NCBI RefSeq assembly: GCF_028693505.1
Contig: NZ_JAQUVF010000002.1
Coordinates: 48,569 to 112,568 of the forward strand
DNA: 64,000 bases
Reading direction: 5' to 3'
Source of the DNA: Oscillibacter sp.
Lineage (GTDB): Bacteria > Bacillota > Clostridia > Oscillospirales > Oscillospiraceae
Part shown: positions 16,249-24,783 of the stretch, piece after piece
Numbering within the stretch: position 1 is the first letter of the stretch
Layout of the letters: each line of letters opens with the position of its first letter
Notes under the pieces: model-generated
What the model saw: only the letters and a program-made list of their open reading frames with translations
Database searches by the model: none
Told to the model about the DNA's origin: nothing
Translations under genes and position numbers: made by a program

Positions 16249-16959
16249 ATGATGGAAGAACGCTTGCAAAAATTACTCTCCGCCGCCGGGGTCTGTTCCC
16301 GCAGAGCGGCGGAGACGTACATTCAGTCCGGCCGCGTGACGGTGAACGGCGAGATCGCCCTTTTGGGCGGGCGGGCCGATCCAAGCCGGGATGAGATTTT
16401 GGTGGACGGCAAACCGCTGCGCCAGCGGGCGGAGCCTGTCTATTTGCTTTTAAATAAGCCCCGGGGCTATGTCACCACCCTCTCTGACGAGCGGGGGCGG
16501 CAGACCGTGGCGGACCTGACGGCGGACTGCGGCGCGCGGGTGTTTCCCGCGGGGCGGCTGGATCTGGATTCGGAGGGGCTGCTGGTGATGACCAACGACG
16601 GCGAGCTGATGCAGCATCTGCTCCATCCCCGGGGGGAGATCGAAAAGACCTATCGCGTGTCGGTCCGGGGACCGGTGATTGGGGCCGCGCAGCGACTGGC
16701 CGCCGTGCGGGAGCTGGAGGGGGAGACCATCCGTCCCGCCCAGGTGCTGCTGGTGCAGGGCACAGCGCAGGCGGCGGAGCTGGAAATCACCATCCACGAG
16801 GGGAAAAACCGCCAGATCCGCCGGATGTGCGCCGCCTGCGATCTGACGGTGAAGCGGCTGCGGCGGGTGAGGGAACACTCGCTGGAGCTGGGCGACCTGC
16901 CGTGTGGCAAGTGGCGACGGCTGACGCAGGAAGAGATTGCGGCCCTGAAAAACGCATAA
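16249..16959 (+). CDS. rluB: 23S rRNA pseudouridine synthase RluB family
   Basis: A 236-residue RsuA/RluB-type pseudouridine synthase. N-terminal S4 RNA-binding domain (LQKLLSAAGVCSRRAAE), then the catalytic domain with GRLDLDSEGLLVMTNDG, where the second-loop Asp is the nucleophile, and EGKNRQIRRMCAA. It probably modifies helix 89 of 23S rRNA (U2605 in E. coli numbering), as in the B. subtilis protein that also lies downstream of scpAB and dacB. ATG at 16249 or 16252. A short terminator follows immediately. Confidence 0.92.
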   Translation: MMEERLQKLLSAAGVCSRRAAETYIQSGRVTVNGEIALLGGRADPSRDEILVDGKPLRQRAEPVYLLLNKPRGYVTTLSDERGRQTVADLTADCGARVFPAGRLDLDSEGLLVMTNDGELMQHLLHPRGEIEKTYRVSVRGPVIGAAQRLAAVRELEGETIRPAQVLLVQGTAQAAELEITIHEGKNRQIRRMCAACDLTVKRLRRVREHSLELGDLPCGKWRRLTQEEIAALKNA

Positions 16960-16960
16960 A

Positions 16961-16993
16961 AGGAGCGCGGAATGGTGCCGCGTTCCTTTTTTT
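16961..16993 (+). terminator. Rho-independent terminator after rluB
   Basis: Stem AGGAGCGCGG / CCGCGTTCCT (16961-16970 with 16978-16987, one G-U pair), then seven T. Confidence 0.8.
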
Positions 16994-17025
16994 GCAAGTT
17001 TCAAAAAAAATCCTGCAAATTTTGT

Positions 17026-17053
17026 TTGAATTAGACGGGTTTTGTGTTACAAT
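17026..17053 (+). promoter_or_regulatory. sigmaA-type promoter of the RpiR regulator operon
   Basis: -35 TTGAAT at 17026-17031, 16-base spacer, -10 TACAAT at 17048-17053; start of transcription near 17060. Confidence 0.65.
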
Positions 17054-17116
17054 ACGGCAGGACGAAAAACGCCGGGACCCAAGTGCCCGGATACGGAAAT
17101 CACGGAGGGAAAGACC

Positions 17117-17983
17117 GTGGCGAAGAATATTTTACATAGCATTGAAAGCAGCATGAGCAGTTTTTCCAAGGGACAAAAGCGGATCGCCGCCTACATGCTG
17201 GAAAATTACGACAAAGCCGCCTTTATGACCGCCAGCAAGCTGGGAACGCTGGTGGGCGTGAGCGAATCCACGGTGGTGCGCTTTGCCTCGGAGCTGGGCT
17301 ACGACGGGTATCCCAGTATGCAGCGGGCGCTGCAGGAGATCATTCGCAGCCGCCTCACGTCCACCCAGCGCATCAAGGCGGCGGGGGAGCTGTTTGACCG
17401 GCAGGACGTGCTGGGCGCGGTGCTCCATTCGGACATGGAAAAGCTGCGGGAGGTGGCGGCGGACGCCGACCGGAAGGCCTTCGACGATGTGGTGCAGCGG
17501 ATTCAAAATGCCCGCCATATCTACATTTTGGGCGTGCGCTCCTCCACCTTTGTGGCGGGCTATCTGAATTTTTACATGCATCTGCTGTTTGAAAACGTGA
17601 CGATGGTGCAGTCCAGCGCGGCGGGAGAGATTTTGGAGCAGCTCTTTCGCATCGGGCCGGAGGATGTGATGATCGCCATCAGCTTCCCCCGGTATTCCCG
17701 GGTCACCGTGAACACGGTGAAATTTGCCCAGGACCGGGGCGCTTCCATCATCGCCGTCACGGACAACGAGCTTTCTCCGGTCTATCAGATGTCCGACGCG
17801 GCGCTGCTGGCGCCCTGCGAGATGATCTCCTTTGTGGACTCCATGGTGGCCCCGCTGTCTCTCATGAACGCGCTGCTGGTGGCACTGGCTGCCAACAAGG
17901 GCGCGGACGTATCCAGCACGTTTGCCCAGCTGGAAGATATTTGGAATGAATACGGTGTATTTGGAAAGATGGACGATGAATAA
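17117..17983 (+). CDS. MurR/RpiR-family transcriptional regulator
   Basis: A 288-residue regulator with an N-terminal HTH of the RpiR type (KLGTLVGVSESTVVRFASEL, about 45-65) and a C-terminal SIS phosphosugar-binding domain (about 125-265; HIYILGVRSSTFVAGYLNF, then ISFPRYSRVTVNTV). Such proteins sense sugar phosphates or amino-sugar phosphates. The start is GTG at 17117 behind GGAGGG; an upstream in-frame ATG overlaps the promoter. No sugar pathway lies next to it; instead its stop overlaps the baiN-like gene by eight bases, so its regulon is probably elsewhere. Confidence 0.88.
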   Translation: MAKNILHSIESSMSSFSKGQKRIAAYMLENYDKAAFMTASKLGTLVGVSESTVVRFASELGYDGYPSMQRALQEIIRSRLTSTQRIKAAGELFDRQDVLGAVLHSDMEKLREVAADADRKAFDDVVQRIQNARHIYILGVRSSTFVAGYLNFYMHLLFENVTMVQSSAAGEILEQLFRIGPEDVMIAISFPRYSRVTVNTVKFAQDRGASIIAVTDNELSPVYQMSDAALLAPCEMISFVDSMVAPLSLMNALLVALAANKGADVSSTFAQLEDIWNEYGVFGKMDDE

Positions 17984-19214
17984 AAAAATAACAATTGTGG
18001 GCGGCGGAGCCGCCGGTATGATGGCCGCCATCTGCGCGGCGGAGCGGGGCGCCGCGGTGACGCTGCTGGAGCCCGGCGAGCGACTGGGCAAAAAACTGAA
18101 TATTACCGGAAAGGGCCGCTGCAATGTGACCAACAACGCCGACCGGGAGACGCTTTTATCCAACGTACCCCGGAATGCCAAATTCCTTTACAGCGCCTTT
18201 TCCCGCTTTGACGGGCGGGACGCCATGGCTTTTTTTGAAGCCCTTGGCGTGCCCCTCAAGACAGAGCGGGGCAACCGGGTGTTTCCCGTCAGCGACCGGT
18301 CCTTTGACGTCAGCGGCGCGCTGGAAAAGCGGCTGCGGGGGCTGAAGGTGAAGCTGGTCCGGGACCGGGCGCTTCGCGTGGACACGGCGGAGGGGCGCGT
18401 TTGCGGCGTGACAGGGGACCGGGGAAAATACCCGGCCGACGCCGTCATTCTCGCCACCGGGGGCGTTTCCTATCCCGCCACCGGCTCCACCGGAGAGGGA
18501 CACCGCATGGCTGCCGACTTGGGTCACACCGTCACGCCGCTGCGGGGCTCGCTGGTGCCCCTGCGGGAAAAGGGGAACCTGTGCGCCCGGATGCAGGGGC
18601 TGAGCCTGCGCAACGTGGAGCTGACGGTGCTGGAGAACGGGAAGAAGATTCACTCCGATTTCGGAGAGCTGCTCTTCACCCACTTCGGTGTCAGCGGTCC
18701 GCTGGTGCTCTCCGCCTCCGCTCACATGCGCCGCTTCGACCAGAAGGACTACCGGCTGGAAATCGATTTGAAGCCCGCGCTGGACGAACAGACACTGGAT
18801 CGGCGGCTGCTTTCGGACTTTGGAAAATACGCCAACTCCGATTTTGACAACGCGTTGAACGATCTGCTGCCCCAGAAGATCATCCCCGTGCTGGTGGAGC
18901 TGACGGGGATTCCGCCCCATCAGAAGGTCCACGAGCTGACGCGAGAGCAGCGCCACACCCTCTTGGTGCTTTTGAAGCACTTCCCCATCGAGGTGGCAGG
19001 CCCCTGCCCGGTGACGGACGCCATTGTCACCTCCGGCGGCATCAAAATCAGCGAAATTAACCCAACCACTATGGAATCAAAGCTTGTAAAGGGACTATAC
19101 TTTGCAGGAGAACTGATCGATACAGACGCCTACACCGGCGGCTTCAACCTGCAAATCGCCTGGGCCACCGGCCGGGCGGCGGGCCTGGCCGCAGCGGAGG
19201 AGGATACGTTATGA
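17976..19214 (+). CDS. BaiN/HI0933-family FAD-dependent oxidoreductase
   Basis: A 412-residue flavoprotein. The N-terminal FAD site is IVGGGAAGMMAAICAAERG followed by the family motif NITGKGRCNVTNN; DAVILATGGVSYPATGSTG and the C-terminal YFAGELIDTDAYTGGFNLQ complete it. The family is listed as BaiN/RdsA; BaiN reduces bile-acid intermediates in some gut Clostridia, but most members are of unproven substrate, so I would not infer bile-acid metabolism. ATG at 17976 overlaps the upstream regulator. It starts a unit with cmk, plsC and ispH-rpsA that is common in Clostridia. Confidence 0.9.
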   Translation: MNKKITIVGGGAAGMMAAICAAERGAAVTLLEPGERLGKKLNITGKGRCNVTNNADRETLLSNVPRNAKFLYSAFSRFDGRDAMAFFEALGVPLKTERGNRVFPVSDRSFDVSGALEKRLRGLKVKLVRDRALRVDTAEGRVCGVTGDRGKYPADAVILATGGVSYPATGSTGEGHRMAADLGHTVTPLRGSLVPLREKGNLCARMQGLSLRNVELTVLENGKKIHSDFGELLFTHFGVSGPLVLSASAHMRRFDQKDYRLEIDLKPALDEQTLDRRLLSDFGKYANSDFDNALNDLLPQKIIPVLVELTGIPPHQKVHELTREQRHTLLVLLKHFPIEVAGPCPVTDAIVTSGGIKISEINPTTMESKLVKGLYFAGELIDTDAYTGGFNLQIAWATGRAAGLAAAEEDTL

Positions 19215-19231
19215 CAGGAGAGAACCATGCT

Positions 19232-19903
19232 ATGAAAGCCATCGCCATCGACGGCCCCTCCGGCGCGGGCAAGAGCACGCTGGCCCGCAGCATTGCCAAG
19301 ACGCTGGGCTATCTCTATGTGGATACCGGGGCCATCTACCGCACCATCGGCTGCTTTACCCGGGAAAACCGCATCGACCCCAAGGATGAAGCGGCGGTGC
19401 TCGCGGCGCTGCCAAGGCTGCGTCTGGAGATCACCTACGGCGCGGACGGCTTGCAGCACATGCTGCTCCGTGGCCGAGACGTGACGGAGGAGATTCGCCT
19501 GCCGGAGATGTCCCTTTGCGCTTCGGCGGTGTCGGCCCACCCCGGCGTACGGGCATATCTCTTGGAGATGCAGCGCCGGCTGGCCCGGGAGAATAACGTG
19601 GTGATGGACGGACGGGACATCGGCACCGTGGTGCTGCCGGAGGCGGATGTGAAGGTGTTTCTCACCGCGTCGCCGGAGGAGCGCGCCCGCCGCCGGATGC
19701 TGGAATTAGAGGAGCGGGGAACGCCCCAGTCCTTTGAGACAATCCTTCGGGAGATCGGGGAGCGGGACTGGAACGACACCCACCGCGCCGCCGCGCCGCT
19801 GCGCCAGGCGGAGGACGCCGTGGCGCTGGACACCACCGGGCTTTCCTTCCGGCAGAGCGAAGAGGCGCTTTTGCGCATCATCAAAGAGAGGATACCGGCA
19901 TGA
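19232..19903 (+). CDS. cmk: Cytidylate kinase
   Basis: A 223-residue (d)CMP kinase in pyrimidine salvage and synthesis. Walker A GPSGAGKST near the N-terminus, YVDTGAIYRTIG, and MDGRDIGTVVLPEADVKVFL are diagnostic; the CMP-binding insert lies between. I chose ATG at 19232 because AGGAGAG sits ten bases upstream (19216-19222); ATG 19211 would place that ribosome site inside the gene. It overlaps plsC by four bases. Confidence 0.95.
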   Translation: MKAIAIDGPSGAGKSTLARSIAKTLGYLYVDTGAIYRTIGCFTRENRIDPKDEAAVLAALPRLRLEITYGADGLQHMLLRGRDVTEEIRLPEMSLCASAVSAHPGVRAYLLEMQRRLARENNVVMDGRDIGTVVLPEADVKVFLTASPEERARRRMLELEERGTPQSFETILREIGERDWNDTHRAAAPLRQAEDAVALDTTGLSFRQSEEALLRIIKERIPA

Positions 19904-20547
19904 AACCATTCAACCCGCTGTTTGTGTTTATCTATTATGTGGTGGGCTTCGTCTCCGCCGTTTTGCACCCCACCACCGTGGAGGGGATGGAGGACCTGCC
20001 CAAAAGCGGCGTCTTGCTGTGCCCCAACCACGCCAGCAACTGGGACCCCATTCTGGTGGCGCTGCGTCTGCCGGTGAATTACCGGCTGCACATCATGGCC
20101 AAGGAGGAGCTGTTCCGCAACCGGCTTTTGGGGTGGCTCCTTTCCAAGGTCGGCGCGTTTCCCGTCAGCCGGGGCAGCAACGATATCCAGTCCGTCAAGA
20201 CCGCCATTCAGGCCGTCAAGGCCGGGGACAACCTGCTGATCTTTCCGGAGGGCACGGTGATCCGGGGCGGCATCGGCTGCGCGGACGGTCTGCCCGCCCA
20301 CGCCAAGGGCGGCGTCGCCATGATCGGCGTGCGCACCGGGGCGATTTTGGTGCCGGTGTTCGTGGACGGGGAGAAGAAGCTCTTTCACCGGACCCGCATC
20401 ATCTTCGGCAAGCCCTATCAGCCCGTTTACACCGGGCGCCACGGCACGGCGGAGGAGATGCAGAAGATCGCCGACGACCTTTTAGAGTCGGCCTACGCCT
20501 TGGGCGGACAGGCCGTGGGAGGAAAAGCGCTATGTCCGAAGGCGTGA
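19900..20547 (+). CDS. plsC: 1-acyl-sn-glycerol-3-phosphate acyltransferase
   Basis: A 215-residue membrane-associated acyltransferase that makes phosphatidic acid from lysophosphatidic acid. The catalytic NHASNWD (HX4D, near residues 43-49) and FPEGTVIRGG motifs are clear, and an N-terminal hydrophobic helix anchors it. The cmk-plsC-ispH-rpsA order is typical for Clostridia. Its C-terminus overlaps the ispH-rpsA start by 16 bases, so translation is probably coupled. Confidence 0.94.
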   Translation: MKPFNPLFVFIYYVVGFVSAVLHPTTVEGMEDLPKSGVLLCPNHASNWDPILVALRLPVNYRLHIMAKEELFRNRLLGWLLSKVGAFPVSRGSNDIQSVKTAIQAVKAGDNLLIFPEGTVIRGGIGCADGLPAHAKGGVAMIGVRTGAILVPVFVDGEKKLFHRTRIIFGKPYQPVYTGRHGTAEEMQKIADDLLESAYALGGQAVGGKALCPKA

Positions 20548-22487
20548 TTTTGGCCAAGAGCGCCGGGTTTTGCTACGGCGTGCAGCGGGCGGTGGAGCTG
20601 GCGGAGGAAACCGCCGCCCACACCGGCGGGTGCTGGATGCTGGGCGATCTCATTCACAACGCCCACGTGGTGCAGGAACTGGCCCGGCAGGGCATCCGCA
20701 AAACGGCGGACGCGGACGCTTTGCAGCCGGGGGACACGGTGGTCATCCGCTCCCACGGGGAAGTGAAAAGCGTGCTGGACGGTCTTGCCGCCCGGGGCGT
20801 TGCCTGCGTCAACGCCACCTGTCCCAACGTCTGCCGCATCCAGAAGCTGGTGGCGCAGGCGGAGCAGGAGGGACGCCGCCCCGTCATCATCGGCGAGATG
20901 GAGCATCCGGAGGTGGTGGGCGTGGCCAGCTGGTGCCTGCATCCACTGGTATTTGACGGGCCGGAGGCGGTGCGCGCGTGGCTTGCCAAAGGCGGGGATC
21001 GGGGCGCGCCGCTGACGGTGGTTGCCCAGACCACCTGCATTCGTGAACTTTTTGAAACTTCTTCAAAAATCTTAAAAAAAGAGTGTACAAACGTCAAAAT
21101 CTTTGATACAATATGCAATGCTACGCATAAGCGTCAAACGGAGGCGGCGGAGATTGCCGGAAACGTGGACGTGATGGTTGTGGTGGGGGACCGTAAGAGC
21201 GCCAACACCAAACATTTAACGGAAATTTGCAGACAAAGATGCTCCCGCGTCTTTCAAATTGAGAAGGCGGACGAGCTCTCTGCGGATTTTTTCGACGGTT
21301 GTTTTGTCGCGGGACTTACGGCCGGTGCTTCCACACCTGCTGGCATCATTAAGGAGGTATATGCAACGATGAGTGAAGAAATCAAGGCCGCCGAGGTCAA
21401 AGAAGAATCCTTTGAGGAACTGCTGAATCAGTCTTTCAAAACTTTAAATACAGGAGAGAAGGTAACCGGCATCGTGACCGCCATCACCCCGACCGAGGTG
21501 CAGGTGGACGTGGGCGCCAAGCAGGCGGCTTACATCAAGATGAGCGAGCTGAGCGACGACCCCGGCGTGAAGCCCGAGGATATCGTGAAGGTCGGCGACG
21601 AGATCGAGACCGTGATCGTCCGCGTCAACGACGTGGAAGGTTTCGCCGAGCTGAGCAAGAAGCGTCTGGACTCCATTAAGGTCTGGGAGAACATCGAGCA
21701 GGCTGTGGACGACAAGACTGTTCTCGAGGGTATCGTCACGGAGGAGAACAAGGGCGGCATCGTGGTTTCCGTCAAGGGCGTCCGGGTGTTCGTGCCCGCC
21801 TCCCAGAGCGGTCAGCCCCGCGGCGCTGATCTCACCTCCATGATCAAGCAGAAGGTCCAGCTGCGCATTACCGAGGTCAACCGCGCCCGCCGCCGTGTGG
21901 TCGGCTCTATCCGCTCCGTGGCGGACGAGGCCCGCAAGGCCGCGCAGGAGCAGGTCTGGTCCTCCATCGAGGCCGGCAAGCACTACACCGGCACCGTGAA
22001 GTCCATGACTTCTTACGGCGTGTTCGTGGACATCGGCGGCGTGGACGGTATGGTACATATCTCCGAGCTGAGCTGGAGCCGTATCAAGACCCCCTCCGAG
22101 GTCTGCAAGGTCGGCGATACCATGGAAGTGTACGTCATCGCCTTTGATGCCGAAAAGCACAAGATCTCTCTGGGCGTGAAGGATCGCAGCATCGATCCCT
22201 GGGACGTCTTTATGGACAAGTACGGTGTGGGCGACGTGGTTTCCGTCCGCATTGTGAAGCTGATGACCTTCGGCGCCTTTGCCGAAGTGGTCCCCGGCGT
22301 GGACGGCCTCATCCATATCTCCCAGATCGCCGACCGCCGCATCGAGAAGCCTGAGGATGTTTTGTCCGAGGGCCAGATGGTCGACGCGAAGATCACCGCC
22401 ATCGACGAGGAGAAGAAGAAGATCTCCCTCTCCATCCGCGCCCTGCTGACCTCTGACGAGGAAGGCGAGGAGTTCGTGGAGGAGTAA
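20532..22487 (+). CDS. ispH-rpsA: Fused HMB-PP reductase (IspH) and ribosomal protein S1
   Basis: A 651-residue fusion. Residues 1-278 are IspH, the [4Fe-4S] enzyme that ends the MEP pathway by making IPP and DMAPP; cluster cysteines are in AGFCYGVQRAV (C14), NATCPNVC and DTICNATHK, and AGASTPAGII closes the domain. From 280 on are four S1 RNA-binding repeats (about 299-370, 385-450, 475-545 and 560-630; for example SYGVFVDIGGVDGMVHISEL). The fusion is known in Clostridia. At the junction lies AAGGAGGT followed by an in-frame ATG (21369, residue 280), a likely second start giving free S1 of 372 residues. ATG 20532 is inside plsC. Confidence 0.95.
   Translation: MSEGVILAKSAGFCYGVQRAVELAEETAAHTGGCWMLGDLIHNAHVVQELARQGIRKTADADALQPGDTVVIRSHGEVKSVLDGLAARGVACVNATCPNVCRIQKLVAQAEQEGRRPVIIGEMEHPEVVGVASWCLHPLVFDGPEAVRAWLAKGGDRGAPLTVVAQTTCIRELFETSSKILKKECTNVKIFDTICNATHKRQTEAAEIAGNVDVMVVVGDRKSANTKHLTEICRQRCSRVFQIEKADELSADFFDGCFVAGLTAGASTPAGIIKEVYATMSEEIKAAEVKEESFEELLNQSFKTLNTGEKVTGIVTAITPTEVQVDVGAKQAAYIKMSELSDDPGVKPEDIVKVGDEIETVIVRVNDVEGFAELSKKRLDSIKVWENIEQAVDDKTVLEGIVTEENKGGIVVSVKGVRVFVPASQSGQPRGADLTSMIKQKVQLRITEVNRARRRVVGSIRSVADEARKAAQEQVWSSIEAGKHYTGTVKSMTSYGVFVDIGGVDGMVHISELSWSRIKTPSEVCKVGDTMEVYVIAFDAEKHKISLGVKDRSIDPWDVFMDKYGVGDVVSVRIVKLMTFGAFAEVVPGVDGLIHISQIADRRIEKPEDVLSEGQMVDAKITAIDEEKKKISLSIRALLTSDEEGEEFVEE
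21351..21371 (+). promoter_or_regulatory. Internal ribosome-binding site and start codon at the IspH/S1 junction
   Basis: AAGGAGGT at 21351-21358, then ten bases, then ATG at 21369-21371 in frame with the fusion. Spacing is slightly long but the Shine-Dalgarno match is near perfect. It would give S1 in excess of IspH. Confidence 0.6.
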
Positions 22488-22500
22488 GTTCCGCCATTGA

Positions 22501-22531
22501 AAGAGACAGGCTGTCGGCCTGTCTCTTTTTT
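22501..22531 (+). terminator. Rho-independent terminator after ispH-rpsA
   Basis: Eleven-base-pair perfect stem AAGAGACAGGC / GCCTGTCTCTT (22501-22511 with 22517-22527), five-base loop, T run. Confidence 0.9.
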
Positions 22532-22564
22532 CACAAAATTTTGTGATTTTTTTCACGATTTCGA

Positions 22565-22593
22565 TTGCATTTCAGAAAACAGCATGCTATACT
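22565..22593 (+). promoter_or_regulatory. Strong extended -10 promoter of the butyrate CoA-transferase gene
   Basis: -35 TTGCAT at 22565-22570, 17-base spacer, TGC then -10 TATACT at 22588-22593. The leader of about 115 bases before the ATG contains a small CTCTT/AAGAG hairpin but no riboswitch class I recognise. Confidence 0.75.
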
Positions 22594-22713
22594 GAATTTA
22601 CGTAGTATGATGACGCAAGCGACGTCTGAGGCGAATGCAAGGTTTTTCATGGATTCCGGTAGGAGAAGGCCTCTTCAAAAGAGAGAACATAGAAACGTAA
22701 TGGAGGAAGCATC

Positions 22714-24060
22714 ATGAGCTATCAGGAAGAATATCGGCAGAAGCTGACCTCCGCCGACGAGGCGGTCAAGGTCGTGCATTCCGGCATGTGGCTGGACTAC
22801 GGCTGGAGCGTCTGCACTGCCAATGCGCTGGACCGGGCGCTGGCAAAGCGGGCAGGGGAGCTGACCGACGTGAAGGTCCGGGGCGGCATTTTGACCCACC
22901 GTCCCGCCATTTTCGATGTGCCAAACGCTGCGGAGCATTTCACCTGGAACTCCTGGCACATGAGCGGTGTGGAGCGCAAAGCCATTTCCGAGGGCATTGC
23001 CTACTACGCGCCCATCCGCTATTCCGAGCTGCCCGGCTATTACCGCGATTGCATCAAGTCTCTGGATGTCGCCATGTTTCAGGTGGCGCCCATGGACGCC
23101 CATGGCTTTTTCAACTTTGGCCCCGGCGGGTCCCATCTCAAGGCGGTGTGCGAGTGCGCCAAGACCGTCATCGTGGAGGTCAACCGGAACATGCCGGTGT
23201 GCCTTGGCGGCTTTGAAAACTGCGTCCACATCAGCGACGTCGCCATGATCGTGGAGGGCGAAAATCCCCCCATCGACACGCTGGGCGGCTCCGGTGAGGC
23301 TTCGGACGTGGATCTGGCGGTGGCCAATCTGGTGGTACCCGAGATTCCCAACGGGGCCTGCTTGCAGCTTGGCATCGGCTCCATGCCCAATACCATCGGC
23401 AAGATGATCGCGGAGAGCGATTTGAAGGATCTGGGCGTACACACGGAGATGTACGTGGACGCCTTTGTGGATATGTCCGCCGCCGGAAAGGTCACTGGCG
23501 CCTGCAAGCCCTTTGACCGCTACCGCCAGACCTACGCCTTCGCCGCCGGTACCCAGAAGCTCTACGACTTCCTCGACAACAACCCCGCCTGCATGGCGGC
23601 TCCGGTGAGTTATGTGAACGATATTGCCCGGGTCTCCCAGATCGATAACTTCATCTCCATCAACGGCGCGGTGGATATCGACCTCTATGGGCAGGTGTCC
23701 TCCGAGTCCTCCGGCACCCACCACATCTCCGGCGCGGGCGGACAGCAGGACTTTGTGCTGGGCGCGTATCTCTCCAAGGGCGGCAAGAGCTTCATCTGCT
23801 GCAGCTCCACCGTGCTGGACAAAAAGACCGGGCAGCTCCACTCCCGCATTCGCCCCACTTTGGCGGAGGGCAGCGTGGTCACGGCCACCCGCACCAACCT
23901 CCACTGGCTGGTGACGGAGTACGGCAAGTTCAATGCCAAGGGCAAGTCCGCCTGGGAGCGGGCGGAGGGCCTCATTTCCATTGCCCACCCCCAGTTCCGG
24001 GAGGAGCTGATCGCCCAGGCGGAGAAAATGCACATCTGGCGCCGCTCCAACAAAAAATAA
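22714..24060 (+). CDS. but: Butyryl-CoA:acetate CoA-transferase
   Basis: A 448-residue family I CoA-transferase of the But / 4-hydroxybutyrate CoA-transferase type. It swaps CoA from butyryl-CoA to acetate, releasing butyrate in the final step of butyrate formation in gut Clostridia. [44 protein letters not shown] and the GVHTEM stretch (E245, the position of the catalytic glutamate by family analogy) support it. Length is typical (about 445). It is monocistronic between its own promoter and terminator, with GGAGGAAG ribosome site. Propionate or 4-hydroxybutyrate specificity cannot be excluded from sequence. Confidence 0.88.
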   Translation: MSYQEEYRQKLTSADEAVKVVHSGMWLDYGWSVCTANALDRALAKRAGELTDVKVRGGILTHRPAIFDVPNAAEHFTWNSWHMSGVERKAISEGIAYYAPIRYSELPGYYRDCIKSLDVAMFQVAPMDAHGFFNFGPGGSHLKAVCECAKTVIVEVNRNMPVCLGGFENCVHISDVAMIVEGENPPIDTLGGSGEASDVDLAVANLVVPEIPNGACLQLGIGSMPNTIGKMIAESDLKDLGVHTEMYVDAFVDMSAAGKVTGACKPFDRYRQTYAFAAGTQKLYDFLDNNPACMAAPVSYVNDIARVSQIDNFISINGAVDIDLYGQVSSESSGTHHISGAGGQQDFVLGAYLSKGGKSFICCSSTVLDKKTGQLHSRIRPTLAEGSVVTATRTNLHWLVTEYGKFNAKGKSAWERAEGLISIAHPQFREELIAQAEKMHIWRRSNKK

Positions 24061-24081
24061 GCGCCTGCCCTTTTCGTTTCC

Positions 24082-24113
24082 GGCGGACAGCACCTTGCTG
24101 TCCGCCTTTTTTT
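24082..24113 (+). terminator. Rho-independent terminator after the CoA-transferase gene
   Basis: Eleven-base-pair stem GGCGGACAGCA / TGCTGTCCGCC (24082-24092 with 24096-24106) and seven T. Confidence 0.9.
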
Positions 24114-24155
24114 GCATATTTCCCACAACAAAGTTGCCGTTTTTCAAAAAAACAC

Positions 24156-24184
24156 TTGTAAAAACGAGAGAAATAGCCTATAAT
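24156..24184 (+). promoter_or_regulatory. sigmaA-type promoter of carD-ispD-ispF
   Basis: -35 TTGTAA at 24156-24161, 17-base spacer, -10 TATAAT at 24179-24184; an 82-base leader before carD. Confidence 0.75.
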
Positions 24185-24272
24185 AAATTTGTATTCGTAT
24201 GTTGTTTTACAAGAAGAGGGGGCGGCCGCAACGTGTGCCTGCCCAGCGGACCGGAAAGGGAAAGGGCGTGTC

Positions 24273-24764
24273 ATGTTCAAGGTCGGAGATCTTGTCGTGC
24301 ATCCCATGCACGGCGCGGGCGTCATCGATAGCATTGTTCAAGAGCGCATCGCGGGGGCTGTTCAGGAATACTATGTATTCAAGATGCCCCTCGGCGGACT
24401 TCTGCTGAAGATCCCGGTGACCAACAGCCACGTCATCGGCGTGCGGGAGATCGTCACCCCAACGGAGGCAGAGTCGCTGCTCTCCGCCATTCCCGATTTG
24501 ACGGTAGAGGTCAACGCCAACTGGAACAAGCGCTATCAGGAGAATATGCTGCGGCTCAAAAGCGGCGACCTCTACGAGGTGGCGCGGGTGGTCAAGGCAT
24601 TGATGCACCGAGAGAGCCGGCGGGGGTTATCCACCGGGGAGCGCAAAATGCTCCATAATGCCAAGCAAATTTTGATCTCAGAGATCGTATTGACGGAAAA
24701 AGCGGAGTACGGCGAAGTGGAGGCCCGGGTGGACCGGGCGATGATGGATCTTCCCGGATCGTGA
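24273..24764 (+). CDS. carD: CarD-family transcriptional regulator
   Basis: A 163-residue CarD/CdnL protein. The N-terminal Tudor-like domain (MFKVGDLVVHPMHGAGVID, about 1-60) binds the RNA polymerase beta subunit, and the helical C-terminal half contacts promoter DNA upstream of the -10 to stabilise open complexes. SGDLYEVARVVKALMHRE is typical. ATG at 24273 behind AAAGGG; an upstream in-frame ATG at 24189 lies next to the -10 and is rejected. In Clostridia it commonly precedes ispD and ispF, as here (19 bases to ispD). Confidence 0.9.
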   Translation: MFKVGDLVVHPMHGAGVIDSIVQERIAGAVQEYYVFKMPLGGLLLKIPVTNSHVIGVREIVTPTEAESLLSAIPDLTVEVNANWNKRYQENMLRLKSGDLYEVARVVKALMHRESRRGLSTGERKMLHNAKQILISEIVLTEKAEYGEVEARVDRAMMDLPGS

Positions 24765-24783
24765 TGTGGAGGGAACTTGAGCG

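Noticed and set aside
22594..22713. Riboswitch in the leader of the butyrate CoA-transferase gene
   Set aside because: Only a short CTCTT/AAGAG hairpin is visible, and no known aptamer core or terminator/antiterminator pair.
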